Origin: Fluviicola sp. | Lineage (GTDB): Bacteria; Bacteroidota; Bacteroidia; Flavobacteriales_D; Crocinitomicaceae | Assembly: GCF_029266855.1 (NCBI RefSeq) | Contig: NZ_JAQSWB010000002.1 | Location: 434,001 to 498,000, forward strand | Direction: 5' to 3' | Length of the DNA stretch: 64,000 bases | Part shown: positions 50,704-60,413 of the stretch, piece by piece | Layout of the letters: each line of letters begins with the position of its first letter | Numbering within the stretch: the stretch's first letter is position 1 | Program-made: the position numbers and the translations under genes | The notes under the pieces: generated by a model | What the model was told of the DNA's origin: nothing | The model's input: only the letters and a program-made list of their open reading frames with translations | Database searches by the model: none

Positions 50704-52398
50704 ATGAGACAATATATGTCAATAAAACCTTTTCATTTAATGCTGCTAAGCAACTTGATTCTCATAGCCCTGAGCACAGAATCATTTGGACAAAACTTAC
50801 AGTGGACAAAACAAATAGGTAGTGCCGGATGGGATGAAGGAACTTCCATAAAAACAGACCAGAATAACCAAGTTTATACAGTGGGACTTTTTATCGGGAC
50901 TGTGGATTTTGATCCGGGTACTGGGGTTTTTAACCTGACCTCTGTGGGAGAAAAGGATGCCTTTGTATGTAAATTTGATGCTGCCGGTAATTTTATCTGG
51001 GCGAAACAATACGGAGATAGTGCAGCTATTGATGAAAAAAGTTCGCTCGACATAGATGCTTCAGGTAATCTGTATATCACGAATTCTTTTTTGGGAACCG
51101 TAGATTTTGATCCGGGTGCCGGAAGCTTTAATTTAACCTCTCAAGGGGTGGACAGGGATGTTTTTGTCCAGAAATTGGATCCAGATGGTAATTTTATCTG
51201 GGCCAAACAGATTGGGGGACCATTTGTTCCTTCATTTCCAACTCCTGCTCACAGCAATGCGATCTCAGTTGATCCATCCGGAAATTTGTACCTGACCGGC
51301 TATTTTGACGGAACAATAGATTTTGATCCGGATGCAACGTTGACCTTCAATATGACTTCTCAATTCAATGCCAGTGATGTTTTTATATGTAAATTAAATT
51401 CGGACGGAGATTTTGTTTGGGCCAAACAATTCACCGGCACCCTATCTAATGGTGGAGTTGGTTATGCTATTGACGTAGACGATAGTGGTAATGTATATTC
51501 TACCGGAACAATCGGAGGCGGAGTTGATTTTGATCCGGGTCCGGGTACTTTTTATCTTAATCAGTCGGTGTCTCTTCAAACTGAAATTTATCTTAGCAAA
51601 TTAGATGCATCAGGCAATTTCGTTTGGGCGAAAGCAATGGGGCCGGGTGATGGTTCTGCCATTTTGGTGGACGGAAATAGTAATGTATATTCCAGTGGTT
51701 GGACTCCTTCCGGGTACATAGCTGCTATCAACAAGCATGATTCGGCCGGTAATCTTCTATGGGCGAAAGAACTTGGCGGACTAAGCGGGGAATCTATAGC
51801 ATTGGATAACAACGGCAATGTATACACAGCAGGTCTTTGTTTTGGTACAAACGATTTTGATCCGGGACCGGGAGTTTTTAATCTTACGGGAGGAAGCAGC
51901 GACTCTTATATCAGTAAGTTGGATTCTTCGGGTAATTTCATTTGGGCCGGTTTGTTAACGGGAACCGATCAGGTTTGGGTAAATTCCATAGATACGGATA
52001 CGAATAACAATGTTTATACTATAGGTTATTTTGACGGAACAGCTGATTTTGATCCTTCCGCAACTGTTTTTAACCTGACTGCTCCGGCTATGGCTTATGA
52101 CATTTTTATCCATAAACTAAGCACAAATGTGGTTGCAGGAATTACCCAAAATAGTTTTGAAGAAGAAATCACAATATACCCGAACCCAACCGAGGGTGAG
52201 CTTGTGATTGAATTTGCAAAAGAAAAAGATGACCTGGATTTGGTTCTCAGGAATAGTTTCGGACAAGTAATTAATACAAAATTTATAAGTACTGAAAAAG
52301 GGATAGAACTACAAATTAACGGAGAGAGTGGTATTTATTTGTTGGAAGTATCCGATGATAATAATCACAAGGCGGTGCTTAAAATTATCAAGAAATAA
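50704..52398 (+). CDS. T9SS-secreted protein with DFDPG repeats
   Basis: 564 residues. Signal peptide (LLSNLILIALSTESFGQ). Six repeats with the core VDFDPGTGVFNLTS, each accompanied by KxDAxGNFxWAKQxG and by NVYTVGxFxGT, a Bacteroidota beta-propeller related to SBBP repeats. The Asp-rich DFDPG loops might bind calcium (inference). The C-terminal ~75 residues (ITIYPNPTEGELVIEF ... VLKIIKK) are a T9SS sorting domain. A start at 50716 (second Met) is also possible. A bidirectional terminator lies behind. Confidence 0.85.
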   Translation: MRQYMSIKPFHLMLLSNLILIALSTESFGQNLQWTKQIGSAGWDEGTSIKTDQNNQVYTVGLFIGTVDFDPGTGVFNLTSVGEKDAFVCKFDAAGNFIWAKQYGDSAAIDEKSSLDIDASGNLYITNSFLGTVDFDPGAGSFNLTSQGVDRDVFVQKLDPDGNFIWAKQIGGPFVPSFPTPAHSNAISVDPSGNLYLTGYFDGTIDFDPDATLTFNMTSQFNASDVFICKLNSDGDFVWAKQFTGTLSNGGVGYAIDVDDSGNVYSTGTIGGGVDFDPGPGTFYLNQSVSLQTEIYLSKLDASGNFVWAKAMGPGDGSAILVDGNSNVYSSGWTPSGYIAAINKHDSAGNLLWAKELGGLSGESIALDNNGNVYTAGLCFGTNDFDPGPGVFNLTGGSSDSYISKLDSSGNFIWAGLLTGTDQVWVNSIDTDTNNNVYTIGYFDGTADFDPSATVFNLTAPAMAYDIFIHKLSTNVVAGITQNSFEEEITIYPNPTEGELVIEFAKEKDDLDLVLRNSFGQVINTKFISTEKGIELQINGESGIYLLEVSDDNNHKAVLKIIKK

Positions 52399-52414
52399 AC
52401 TACTTGTAAGAAAG

Positions 52415-52452
52415 AAAAAGAGCATTTGACAGAAGTTAAATGCTCTTTTTTT
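52415..52452. terminator. bidirectional terminator between convergent T9SS genes
   Basis: AAAAAGAGCATTT (52415-52427) and AAATGCTCTTTTTTT (52438-52452) around GACAGAAGTT. Confidence 0.9.
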
Positions 52453-52474
52453 GTATGGTTTACCTAAATTATAT

Positions 52475-54952
52475 TTATTGGAGAACGATCACTTTTTGAG
52501 TGCCTGTTTTTCCGTCTTTATCGGTAGTTGTAAGTGTATAACTTCCCGGTTTTAATTGTTGTATATTGATCTTTAGTTGAGCGGCATTTGCAGTTCCTTC
52601 AAGTATTGTTTGTCCCAATTGATTTGTAATTGCCCAGTTGCTGATATTGTTTTTGGAAACGATTGTAAACTCGTTCTCGGCTGGGTTGGGATAAACACGA
52701 ACCCGAAGTTCTGTTTTTTCGGAAACACCGTTTGTACTTCCGCCACCGTCAATTCCCATTCTCATTCCGTTACCAAAAGTCGTGGTCCAGATAGTATTGT
52801 TGTTTTGCGGATCAAAGAAAACACGTGTGGGATGCTGAAAGGGATATTCTTCCAGGTTGGAGAAAATTGGAGCTGGTGAATTCAGGTTGCTGCTGTACCA
52901 CAGGCCGTCTGCCTCGGTTGTTACGTAGATTTCGTTCACGTTCTGCGGATGGACTGTAGCAGATTCCACACGGTGAGAATCAAAAATACGCGCCCAGTTT
53001 GTTCCGCGGTCTGTTGTTCTGTATAATCCTCCCAAATCGTTCGAAGGACCTCCCCAGCCACTATACACGGCCACGTACCAGGTGTTTTGAGCAGCATCGT
53101 GTGGATCAATGATAACATCCTTTGTCCAGTAGTACATACCCGGCGAACTTACATCCTGCCAGCTTGTACCACCGTTTGTCGAGATAAAGATTCCCGAACT
53201 TTGTGTGAATGCGCTGTTAAACCGGCGTCCGGACCAGCTTGAAACCAGCGTTCCGTCGTTAAGAATACGAATGTTGTAAGGATGACCTTCCGTACGCGGC
53301 GGAGTTCCGGTAATAGCCCAAGTAGAAGAAGCATTACTTCCCAGGTTGGTGGTTTTATAGATTCCACCGTTCTGACTATGAATAACACTCGCATATAGTT
53401 CATTGGCATTATTCGGGTTGATTGCCATCCAGATTACAGGCATATCGAAATCATGCAGCATGTTCCAATCCTGACCGTCGTTGGTGGAGTAAAGGATGGC
53501 TCCTGAACCATTATCAATTGCGTTATCCTGCAGGTAGGTACTCTGATACATATCGTGAACACTGGAAACTGCTGCATACAATGTTCCGTTCGGGGCTTCT
53601 ATAACCTGGTAGACCGTATTGTAATCGATTCCCGTATAATTTTTGGCCCATTTTTGTCCCCCGTCCGTACTTCGGATTGCGGTAATATCCGTATATGCTG
53701 CGAAAACAGTATTGTTATCGGACCAGTGCATGTACCAGGACGCGGTGTTTTCCAGGCCATTTCCCGCATAAGATTGTCCGGTTGGAGTGGCACTTCCTGC
53801 CGGATTTGCATCGGCTGCCTGAACGTAGGCCTGTGACCAGTTTGCACCTCCATCAGAACTGATGTGTGCAAATCCGAAATCGGTAATGATTACCGTATTT
53901 GCATCATTTGGTGCTGTTTCAAGCCCGAAGACGATCTCGCCAAACCACCAGTTCTCATCTCCCTGGTATCCGCTCCATCCCGTAGTGATATTCTGATTGT
54001 TTACACCCATGAACGTTTCTGACCAGCTTGTACCGGCATTCGTTGTTTTGTAAACTACCGGGAAACTGTTGTTGGTATTCGTCCCTCCGACATAAAAGGT
54101 ATTGATATCGTTCGCAGCAGAGGAGATCAGGAAAATCTCATGATCGGTATCGATACTGTTATATGCGTTTGTCCAGCTGGCTGATCCAACGTCCAGTTTA
54201 ATGATCCCGGTGCAAATTCCGATGTCGAGCGCTTTGATCCCCGGGTAAAGGTCACCCTGATCAGCCGTCGTTCCCATTAGCCGTGTTGTGCCTCCGGACT
54301 TCGCCCCCGTAAACGAAATGAAACCGTTTCCTGCCGGAATCCCCGGAGTACTGCTCAGTGAGAAAGAGGTGCCTCCGTTGGTTGAAACTAGTAATCCCTG
54401 TCTTGTTCCGATGTATATATTATTTCCATCCCAAAAGACTCCTGCAATATGGAAATCACTCATGGAGAATACGCTTTGGAAGCTTGTACCGCCGTTGCCT
54501 GAAAAGAACAATTCATCATAAGAAGCTACCAGGAGCCGATTGCTTGATTGCGGATCGGCAGACAAGTACCATGTTTCTGAACCGGTAGGATCTTGGGCAG
54601 TAGGTGACCAGTGGATTCCGCCATCGGTACTTTTGGCGGGAAATCGCTCTTCCGTAAGATAATCCATATTCACAGCGTATAGAATATTGGCGTTAGAAGT
54701 AAACTCAACCGTATTGATTCCACCGGTTGAGATCATTTCCCGGAAATGAACGATATCCCATGAGGCACCTTTATTGGTAGTATGAAACACTTCCGACATA
54801 TCGCATTGCAGATACATGTTGTTGGCGTCAACCGGACTGATACTCGGACAAAATAACGCACCTCCACCGCCAATTCCACGACTCTGCCAGGAGGCCGGTT
54901 GGGCTATGGCAAGTACTGGAATCAGCATCATTAAGCTTAACGTTTTCTTCAT
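52475..54952 (-). CDS. T9SS-secreted sortilin/BNR-like beta-propeller protein
   Basis: 825 residues, signal peptide (MMLIPVLAIAQ). Multiple Asp-box motifs: STDGGIHWSP, STNGGTSFSLS, SSDGGANWSQ, STDGGQKWAK, STNDGQDWN, STNGGTSWQD and TTDRGTNWAR, giving a two-domain VPS10/sortilin-like or xyloglucanase-like (GH74-type) propeller. The overall arrangement (WQSRGIGGGGALFCPSISP) resembles GH74-related proteins, but the catalytic Asp pair was not assigned. The last ~75 residues (VRVYPNPAENEFTIVS ... TQKVIVLQ) are a T9SS sorting domain. Extracellular. Confidence 0.85.
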   Translation of the reverse strand: MKKTLSLMMLIPVLAIAQPASWQSRGIGGGGALFCPSISPVDANNMYLQCDMSEVFHTTNKGASWDIVHFREMISTGGINTVEFTSNANILYAVNMDYLTEERFPAKSTDGGIHWSPTAQDPTGSETWYLSADPQSSNRLLVASYDELFFSGNGGTSFQSVFSMSDFHIAGVFWDGNNIYIGTRQGLLVSTNGGTSFSLSSTPGIPAGNGFISFTGAKSGGTTRLMGTTADQGDLYPGIKALDIGICTGIIKLDVGSASWTNAYNSIDTDHEIFLISSAANDINTFYVGGTNTNNSFPVVYKTTNAGTSWSETFMGVNNQNITTGWSGYQGDENWWFGEIVFGLETAPNDANTVIITDFGFAHISSDGGANWSQAYVQAADANPAGSATPTGQSYAGNGLENTASWYMHWSDNNTVFAAYTDITAIRSTDGGQKWAKNYTGIDYNTVYQVIEAPNGTLYAAVSSVHDMYQSTYLQDNAIDNGSGAILYSTNDGQDWNMLHDFDMPVIWMAINPNNANELYASVIHSQNGGIYKTTNLGSNASSTWAITGTPPRTEGHPYNIRILNDGTLVSSWSGRRFNSAFTQSSGIFISTNGGTSWQDVSSPGMYYWTKDVIIDPHDAAQNTWYVAVYSGWGGPSNDLGGLYRTTDRGTNWARIFDSHRVESATVHPQNVNEIYVTTEADGLWYSSNLNSPAPIFSNLEEYPFQHPTRVFFDPQNNNTIWTTTFGNGMRMGIDGGGSTNGVSEKTELRVRVYPNPAENEFTIVSKNNISNWAITNQLGQTILEGTANAAQLKINIQQLKPGSYTLTTTDKDGKTGTQKVIVLQ

Positions 54953-55108
54953 ATTTTGTTTTTTGATGATTCAAATTACAATTTTTATCCGAAGCAATTG
55001 TAATCCGTTTTGGGTTCTTATTGTAAATAAATAACGATTCCTATAAGGTAGAATAAAACCAGTTTTAAGTTCTTTTAAGATACCTGCACGACTTTTTGTT
55101 ATACATTC

Positions 55109-56482
55109 ATGAGAAATCCTTCAGTTATGTCTCTTTTCTCTAACTTTAAAAATGCCTACCGTTTATTTAAACAAGTGGATCTGGAACAACTTTCCCAATT
55201 GTCGCAAAAAGTGGACCTGGCCGAGGTGATAAAGAATGTCGGGAAAATGGATGACAAACAATTATCCGGCCTGGTAAAACTAATCGGGGGCAGTAGGAGT
55301 AAAAAAGAACTTCCTTCAATTGACGGCGATTTTTATAATATCAGTCATACATTAACTCCGCAAGAAAGAGCATTGCAGCTAAAAGTCAGGGCTTTCATGG
55401 AAAATGAGATCAAACCCATTGTAAATGATTATTGGATAAGAGGGGAATTTCCTCATCACCTGATTCCAAAAGTGGCGGAACTGGACATTTGCGGGATTAC
55501 TTATGAGGGCTTCAGCAGTCCTCTCAGGTCTTGTTTGCTGGAAGGTGTTCTGGCGATGGAAATGGCACGGGTGGATGCTTCTTTTGCAACCTTTTTTGGT
55601 GTGCAAAGCGGATTGGTCATGGGTTCCATTTATTTGCTTGGATCCGAAGAGCAAAAACAGGAATGGCTTCCGGAATTGAAAAGCTTCCGGAAAATAGGAG
55701 CCTTTGGCTTAACGGAACCGGAAGTAGGCTCAGCAGTTGCGGGTGGCTTAACGATGAAAGCAAAGCGCAGCGGGAACAGCTGGACTCTGAATGGACAAAA
55801 AAAATGGATTGGCAATGCCACTTTTGCAGATGTGATTATTATCTGGGCAGAAGATGAAGAGGACAAGCAGGTGAAAGGATTTTTGGTCCGGAAAGATACT
55901 CTCGGACTGGAGGTGGAAAAAATGGAAGATAAAATGGCATTGCGGATCGTTCAGAATGGTATTGTGACCTTAACAAACTGTGTCGTAGAGGAAAAAGACC
56001 GTTTGCAAAATGCCAATACGTTTAAAGATACAGCAAATGTTCTGCGCATGACCCGTGCCGGCGTAGCTTGGCTTGCGGTTGGATGCGCCCGCGGAGCTTA
56101 TGAAGCGGCCTTAAAATATACCCGTGAGCGGAAGCAGTTCGGGAAACCGATTGCCTCTTTCCAGATGATACAAAATCACTTGGTAGAAATGCTCACTAAC
56201 TTAACCGCAATGCAAACCATGGTGGCGCGTTTGTCGGAATTACAGGACCAAAAAGAACTGACAGACGAGCATGCCTCGCTGGCAAAGGTGTTCTGTAGTC
56301 TGCGTACCCGCGATATTGTGAGCAAAGCACGTGAGGTAATGGGTGGAAACGGAATTCTTTTGGAATACGATGTCGCGCGATTTGTTGCGGATGCGGAAGC
56401 GATCTATTCTTATGAAGGCACTAGGGAGATCAATACCCTGATCGTCGGACGGGCAATTACGGGATACAGTGCCTTTGTGTAA
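55109..56482 (+). CDS. acyl-CoA dehydrogenase family protein (glutaryl-CoA dehydrogenase-like)
   Basis: FAD flavoenzyme that oxidises an acyl-CoA to its enoyl form. 457 residues. A ~65-residue N-terminal helical extension (LEQLSQLSQKVDLAEVIKNV) precedes the normal fold. Family motifs: FGLTEPEVGSAVAGG and WTLNGQKKWIGNATFAD (FAD/substrate), YTRERKQFGKPIASFQM, VMGGNGILLEYDVARF and the catalytic-Glu region YEGTREINTLIVGRAITG as in glutaryl-CoA dehydrogenases. The extension is unusual. ATG 55109 or 55127 (MSLFSNF) are both possible starts. No beta-oxidation partner is adjacent. Confidence 0.88.
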   Translation: MRNPSVMSLFSNFKNAYRLFKQVDLEQLSQLSQKVDLAEVIKNVGKMDDKQLSGLVKLIGGSRSKKELPSIDGDFYNISHTLTPQERALQLKVRAFMENEIKPIVNDYWIRGEFPHHLIPKVAELDICGITYEGFSSPLRSCLLEGVLAMEMARVDASFATFFGVQSGLVMGSIYLLGSEEQKQEWLPELKSFRKIGAFGLTEPEVGSAVAGGLTMKAKRSGNSWTLNGQKKWIGNATFADVIIIWAEDEEDKQVKGFLVRKDTLGLEVEKMEDKMALRIVQNGIVTLTNCVVEEKDRLQNANTFKDTANVLRMTRAGVAWLAVGCARGAYEAALKYTRERKQFGKPIASFQMIQNHLVEMLTNLTAMQTMVARLSELQDQKELTDEHASLAKVFCSLRTRDIVSKAREVMGGNGILLEYDVARFVADAEAIYSYEGTREINTLIVGRAITGYSAFV

Positions 56483-56534
56483 ATACCCAACAGTTCTTCA
56501 CTAAATCTTTATATTTTCTTTACACCTGCGAAAG

Positions 56535-56542
56535 TACTTTTG
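56535..56542 (+). promoter_or_regulatory. -7 box TACTTTTG of kup
   Basis: TAnnTTTG match, 49 bp before the ATG of kup. It would drive the potassium module. Confidence 0.55.
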
Positions 56543-56591
56543 ACTGTTCATTCCCACAAGAGGGATAGTATAAACATTCATTCGTATCAAC

Positions 56592-58538
56592 ATGTCAAAG
56601 AACCATCATCACGCCTTATCGTTTGCGGGATTGATTATCACAGTAGGAATTATCTTCGGGGATATTGGAACATCACCACTTTATGTATTAAAAGCAATCG
56701 CAGGAGACAGGAAACTGACCGAACAACTGATCCTGGGAGGCTTGTCCTGTATTTTTTGGACGCTCACTTTACAAACTACGATCAAGTATGTTATCATTAC
56801 ACTGCGTGCTGATAATAAGGGTGAGGGCGGTGTTTTTTCATTGTATACTTTGGTCAGAAGGCGAAAAAACTGGCTTGTAATACCTGCCATGATCGGAGGT
56901 GCTGCTTTACTGGCAGATGGAATTATAACACCTCCCATATCGGTTTCTTCGGCAATCGAGGGCTTAACATCTGTTTATCCGGGAATTGAAACCCTCCCGA
57001 TCATTATCGGAATTATTGTTGCACTTTTTGTAATCCAGCAATTCGGAACTTCTTTTGTTGGCAAAGCATTTGGCCCGGTGATGATGATCTGGTTTCTTAT
57101 GCTGGGAACACTCGGGATTTCTCAACTCCTCACAGACGTGAGTGTTTTAAAGGCATTGAATCCCTATTATGCTTATGATTTACTGGTAAATTATCCTGGC
57201 GGATTCTGGCTGTTGGGTGCTGTCTTCCTATGTACAACCGGTGCAGAAGCTTTATATTCCGATTTGGGTCACTGTGGAAAACAAAATATCCGGGTGAGCT
57301 GGATTTTTGTAAAAGTAATGCTTGTAGTTAACTACTTTGGGCAGGGAACCTATTTATTGCATCATCTTGGAAAGCCGATCAATGATGAAAATCCGTTTTT
57401 CCTGATCGTCCCTGACTGGTTTCGCCTCACATCCATTATTATAGCTACAGCTGCTGCTATTGTCGCCTCGCAGGCCCTGATCTCCGGATCGTTTACATTG
57501 ATCAATGAAGCAATCCGCTTGAATTTATGGCCAAGAGTCCGTGTTCGTTTTCCGTCGGATATCAAAGGACAAATTTATATTCCGTCTGTAAACTGGTTTA
57601 TGATGCTTGGATGTATTGCAATGGTATTATACTTCCGAAAGTCGGAGAATATGGAAGCTGCCTACGGATTGTCGATTGTTTTGGCAATGGTCAGTACCAC
57701 CATCCTGTTGTATTTTTACATGGTGCGCAGGCATTGGAATCCGGTACTGCGGACTTTACTCACATTCGTCTTTCTGCTGGTGGAGAGCGGCTTTTTAATT
57801 GCCCAGGTCGAAAAATTCCCGCACGGAGGTTATATTACTTTGATGCTTGCTGTTGCTTTGATAAGTTTGATGTTTATCATCTTCCGAAGCAAGAAGATCC
57901 GTACTAGCTACCTGGAATATGTCAAGATCAAACATTATTTGCCGATTCTTCAGAAATTATCTGCAGATGATCAAATTCCTGTTTATTCTACACATTTGGT
58001 TTATCTGACAAGTGCTGAAAGGGTTGATGAGGTTGAATCGAAAGTGTTTTATTCCATACTGGAGCAGCAACCCAAGCGTGCGGAGCGTTACTGGTTTGTG
58101 CATGTAAAAACAGACGATGAGCCCTATACGCTTGAATACAAAGCAACCAAGGTTACCACGCAGGGAACTAATGATATTATTCGCATCGACTTCAAACTGG
58201 GGTTCAGGGTGCAGCCTAAATTGGATACCATGTTCCAGCAGGTGGTTTCGGAAATGGTGGCAAATAAAGAGATTGAAATCCATAGCAGATATGCCAGCGA
58301 GTATCATCGTTCAGACAACATTGGTGACTTTCGTTTTGTAATCATTCGTAAATTTCTTTCCAATGACAATGAACTGCCCTGGTTCCAGAAGATTGTCATG
58401 AATGCGTATTTCGTTTTAAAAGGTTGGGCGCTTACGGAAAGAAATGAGTTTGGACTCGATCCGAGCAGCTTGGTGGAAGAACAATTTCCGTATGTTTTAT
58501 CCAAATCAACTCCTCAGAATGTTAAACGTGTAGATTAG
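56592..58538 (+). CDS. kup: potassium uptake protein Kup (TrkD)
   Basis: Proton-coupled K+ importer of the KUP/HAK/KT family in the inner membrane. 648 residues with twelve membrane helices followed by a cytoplasmic C-domain (~from 430). Signature GDIGTSPLYVLKAI at residues 24-37, GGLSCIFWTLTLQTTIKY, RADNKGEGGVFSLYTLVRR, LGTLGISQLL, and GAEALYSDLGHCGKQNI. Length and helix pattern match E. coli Kup (622). It is the first gene of a cluster with a KdpD-like kinase, a KdpE-like regulator and an outer-membrane barrel. Confidence 0.95.
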   Translation: MSKNHHHALSFAGLIITVGIIFGDIGTSPLYVLKAIAGDRKLTEQLILGGLSCIFWTLTLQTTIKYVIITLRADNKGEGGVFSLYTLVRRRKNWLVIPAMIGGAALLADGIITPPISVSSAIEGLTSVYPGIETLPIIIGIIVALFVIQQFGTSFVGKAFGPVMMIWFLMLGTLGISQLLTDVSVLKALNPYYAYDLLVNYPGGFWLLGAVFLCTTGAEALYSDLGHCGKQNIRVSWIFVKVMLVVNYFGQGTYLLHHLGKPINDENPFFLIVPDWFRLTSIIIATAAAIVASQALISGSFTLINEAIRLNLWPRVRVRFPSDIKGQIYIPSVNWFMMLGCIAMVLYFRKSENMEAAYGLSIVLAMVSTTILLYFYMVRRHWNPVLRTLLTFVFLLVESGFLIAQVEKFPHGGYITLMLAVALISLMFIIFRSKKIRTSYLEYVKIKHYLPILQKLSADDQIPVYSTHLVYLTSAERVDEVESKVFYSILEQQPKRAERYWFVHVKTDDEPYTLEYKATKVTTQGTNDIIRIDFKLGFRVQPKLDTMFQQVVSEMVANKEIEIHSRYASEYHRSDNIGDFRFVIIRKFLSNDNELPWFQKIVMNAYFVLKGWALTERNEFGLDPSSLVEEQFPYVLSKSTPQNVKRVD

Positions 58539-58565
58539 GCATGACATGCTTATATTTGAATTATC

Positions 58566-59651
58566 ATGACAGGACTAAGTGAGATCCGTTTAAAACCTTT
58601 GTTGTGGCAGATCATCGTTTGTATCCTGCTCATAGGGATCCCTGCGGGAATCTGTTTCATATTTGCAGATTTGATCGGTTACCAGGTAGTTGCCTTTATT
58701 TTATTATTGATCGTTTCGCTTATTGCTGCCATTTTTGACCGGTGGCCGGTATTGATCTCGGCTACATTAAGTGCGTTTATCTGGGATTTTTTCTTCATCC
58801 CACCCAGGTTCACCATCACCGTTTCGTCAAGAGAGGATTTTTTCCTGCTCTTAATGTACTTCGTAATAGCCTTGTTAAATGTGGTGATTACACGTAAGAT
58901 CAAAGAAACGGATCAGAAAAAGCGAGAGCAGCATGAGCAGGAGCGAACAATTGCGCTTTACAATACCTTACTGCAAACACTTTCCCACGAACTTAGAACG
59001 CCGATAGCAACAATAATCGGTTCAGTAGATACACTCAACGAACAGAAAGACCGCCTGACTCCTGCGCAGGAAGCTGCTTTAAAAGATGCCATTCACGATT
59101 CGGCATTGCGATTAAATGACCAGGTCGAAAAACTGCTCCGGATGTCGCGGATTGAGGCAGGTGAATTTCCCTTGCTTAAAGATTGGTGCAGTATTCCGGA
59201 ATGGGTTCATTCCTCTTTGCAGCGCAATGAAAATCTGCTGAGCGGCCACACGATTAAAGTGGAGGTAATGGAAAATTTACCTTTGTTTAGCCTGGATACG
59301 GGCCTGATGGAGGTTGCTTTGTTCAATTTGCTGCAGAACGCACATTTGTATACTCCCATGGGAACAACAATTACCATCCGTTGTGCAATCGAAGATACTC
59401 ATTTCAGGCTGGACGTTATGGATGAAGGCCCTGGTTTTCCGGAAGAAAGTAAAACGGAAGTATTTGAGAAATTCTTTCGACTGCCTCAATCAAAAGTGGG
59501 AGGAACCGGCCTGGGACTTTCCATCGTGAAAGGAATTGTTGAGGCACACGGAGGTACGGTCATTCTGGAAAACATCCCGGAGTCGGGTGCTAAATTTATC
59601 ATTCGGATTCCTACGGAAATGTCTTACTTTAATACATTCGGACATGAGTAA
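58566..59651 (+). CDS. KdpD-like sensor histidine kinase (short form)
   Basis: 361 residues. Four membrane helices within residues ~12-110 form a DUF4118 domain as in KdpD (IAAIFDRWPVLISATLSAFI, FFFIPPRFTITVSS). The kinase core follows: H-box TLSHELRTPIAT (His141), N-box FNLLQNAHLYTP, G-boxes DEGPGFPEES and GGTGLGLSIVKGI. The large N-terminal KdpD/Usp domain of ordinary KdpD (~900 residues) is absent, so K+ or c-di-AMP sensing through that part is missing. It is 28 bp after kup and overlaps the regulator gene by 8 bp. Confidence 0.9.
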   Translation: MTGLSEIRLKPLLWQIIVCILLIGIPAGICFIFADLIGYQVVAFILLLIVSLIAAIFDRWPVLISATLSAFIWDFFFIPPRFTITVSSREDFFLLLMYFVIALLNVVITRKIKETDQKKREQHEQERTIALYNTLLQTLSHELRTPIATIIGSVDTLNEQKDRLTPAQEAALKDAIHDSALRLNDQVEKLLRMSRIEAGEFPLLKDWCSIPEWVHSSLQRNENLLSGHTIKVEVMENLPLFSLDTGLMEVALFNLLQNAHLYTPMGTTITIRCAIEDTHFRLDVMDEGPGFPEESKTEVFEKFFRLPQSKVGGTGLGLSIVKGIVEAHGGTVILENIPESGAKFIIRIPTEMSYFNTFGHE

Positions 59652-60321
59652 AGCAGAAATTCTTGTTATCGATGACGAACCCCAGATTCGTAAATTGCTT
59701 GAAATTAACCTGGAAAGCAATGATTACAAAGTATATATGGCAGAAACGGGGAAAGAAGGTTTGCTGATGGCTGCAAATCATCCGCCCAACCTGATCATAC
59801 TCGATCTCGGACTTCCTGATAAAAGCGGACATGCGGTTCTGAAGGAACTCCGCGAATGGTACAATAAACCCATTATTATACTTTCTGTACAGGACGATGA
59901 AGAAAGTATCGTTAAAGCTTTGGATAACGGTGCGAATGATTACCTCACAAAACCCTTTCGTTCCCAGGAATTACTTGCCCGGATCCGTTCAGGATTAAGG
60001 CATTCGGATCATCAGACTATCCAGAATGTACTTTCATTCGAAGAATTGGAACTGGATTTAATTGCCCGTGTTGTGCGCAGAAACGGTCAGGAGATCAAAC
60101 TGACATCAACTGAATATTCGCTTTTGATCCTGCTTGCAAAATATGCGGGAAAAGTATTGACCCATCAATTCATTCTGAAAGAAGTTTGGGGTCCCGGTTA
60201 CCAGATGGAGACGCAATATCTCCGGGTATTTGTAGCACAACTGCGAAAGAAAATCGAAGAAAATCCGAACCAGCCAAGACATCTGCTGACAGAAAGCCGT
60301 GTGGGGTACAGGTTCGTCTGA
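59644..60321 (+). CDS. KdpE-like response regulator (OmpR family)
   Basis: 225 residues from ATG 59644, overlapping the kinase stop by 8 bp (coupled translation); longer in-frame starts inside the kinase gene are not credible. Receiver domain with VIDDEPQIRKLLEINLES, phospho-acceptor Asp54 in LIILDLGLPDKSG, and Lys103 in NDYLTKPF; C-terminal winged helix LTSTEYSLLILLAKYAGKVL ... RVFVAQLRKKIEENP, ending LTESRVGYRFV. Closest in style to KdpE. Probably controls the kup cluster. Confidence 0.92.
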   Translation: MSKAEILVIDDEPQIRKLLEINLESNDYKVYMAETGKEGLLMAANHPPNLIILDLGLPDKSGHAVLKELREWYNKPIIILSVQDDEESIVKALDNGANDYLTKPFRSQELLARIRSGLRHSDHQTIQNVLSFEELELDLIARVVRRNGQEIKLTSTEYSLLILLAKYAGKVLTHQFILKEVWGPGYQMETQYLRVFVAQLRKKIEENPNQPRHLLTESRVGYRFV

Positions 60322-60413
60322 ATGGATCTTTATAAATTCTTTATGGCAAAGGGCTGTTCTTTTATTCGGACCTTATAGCTGAAACTCTTCCTTTGTGCCA
60401 ACAAACACAAACG

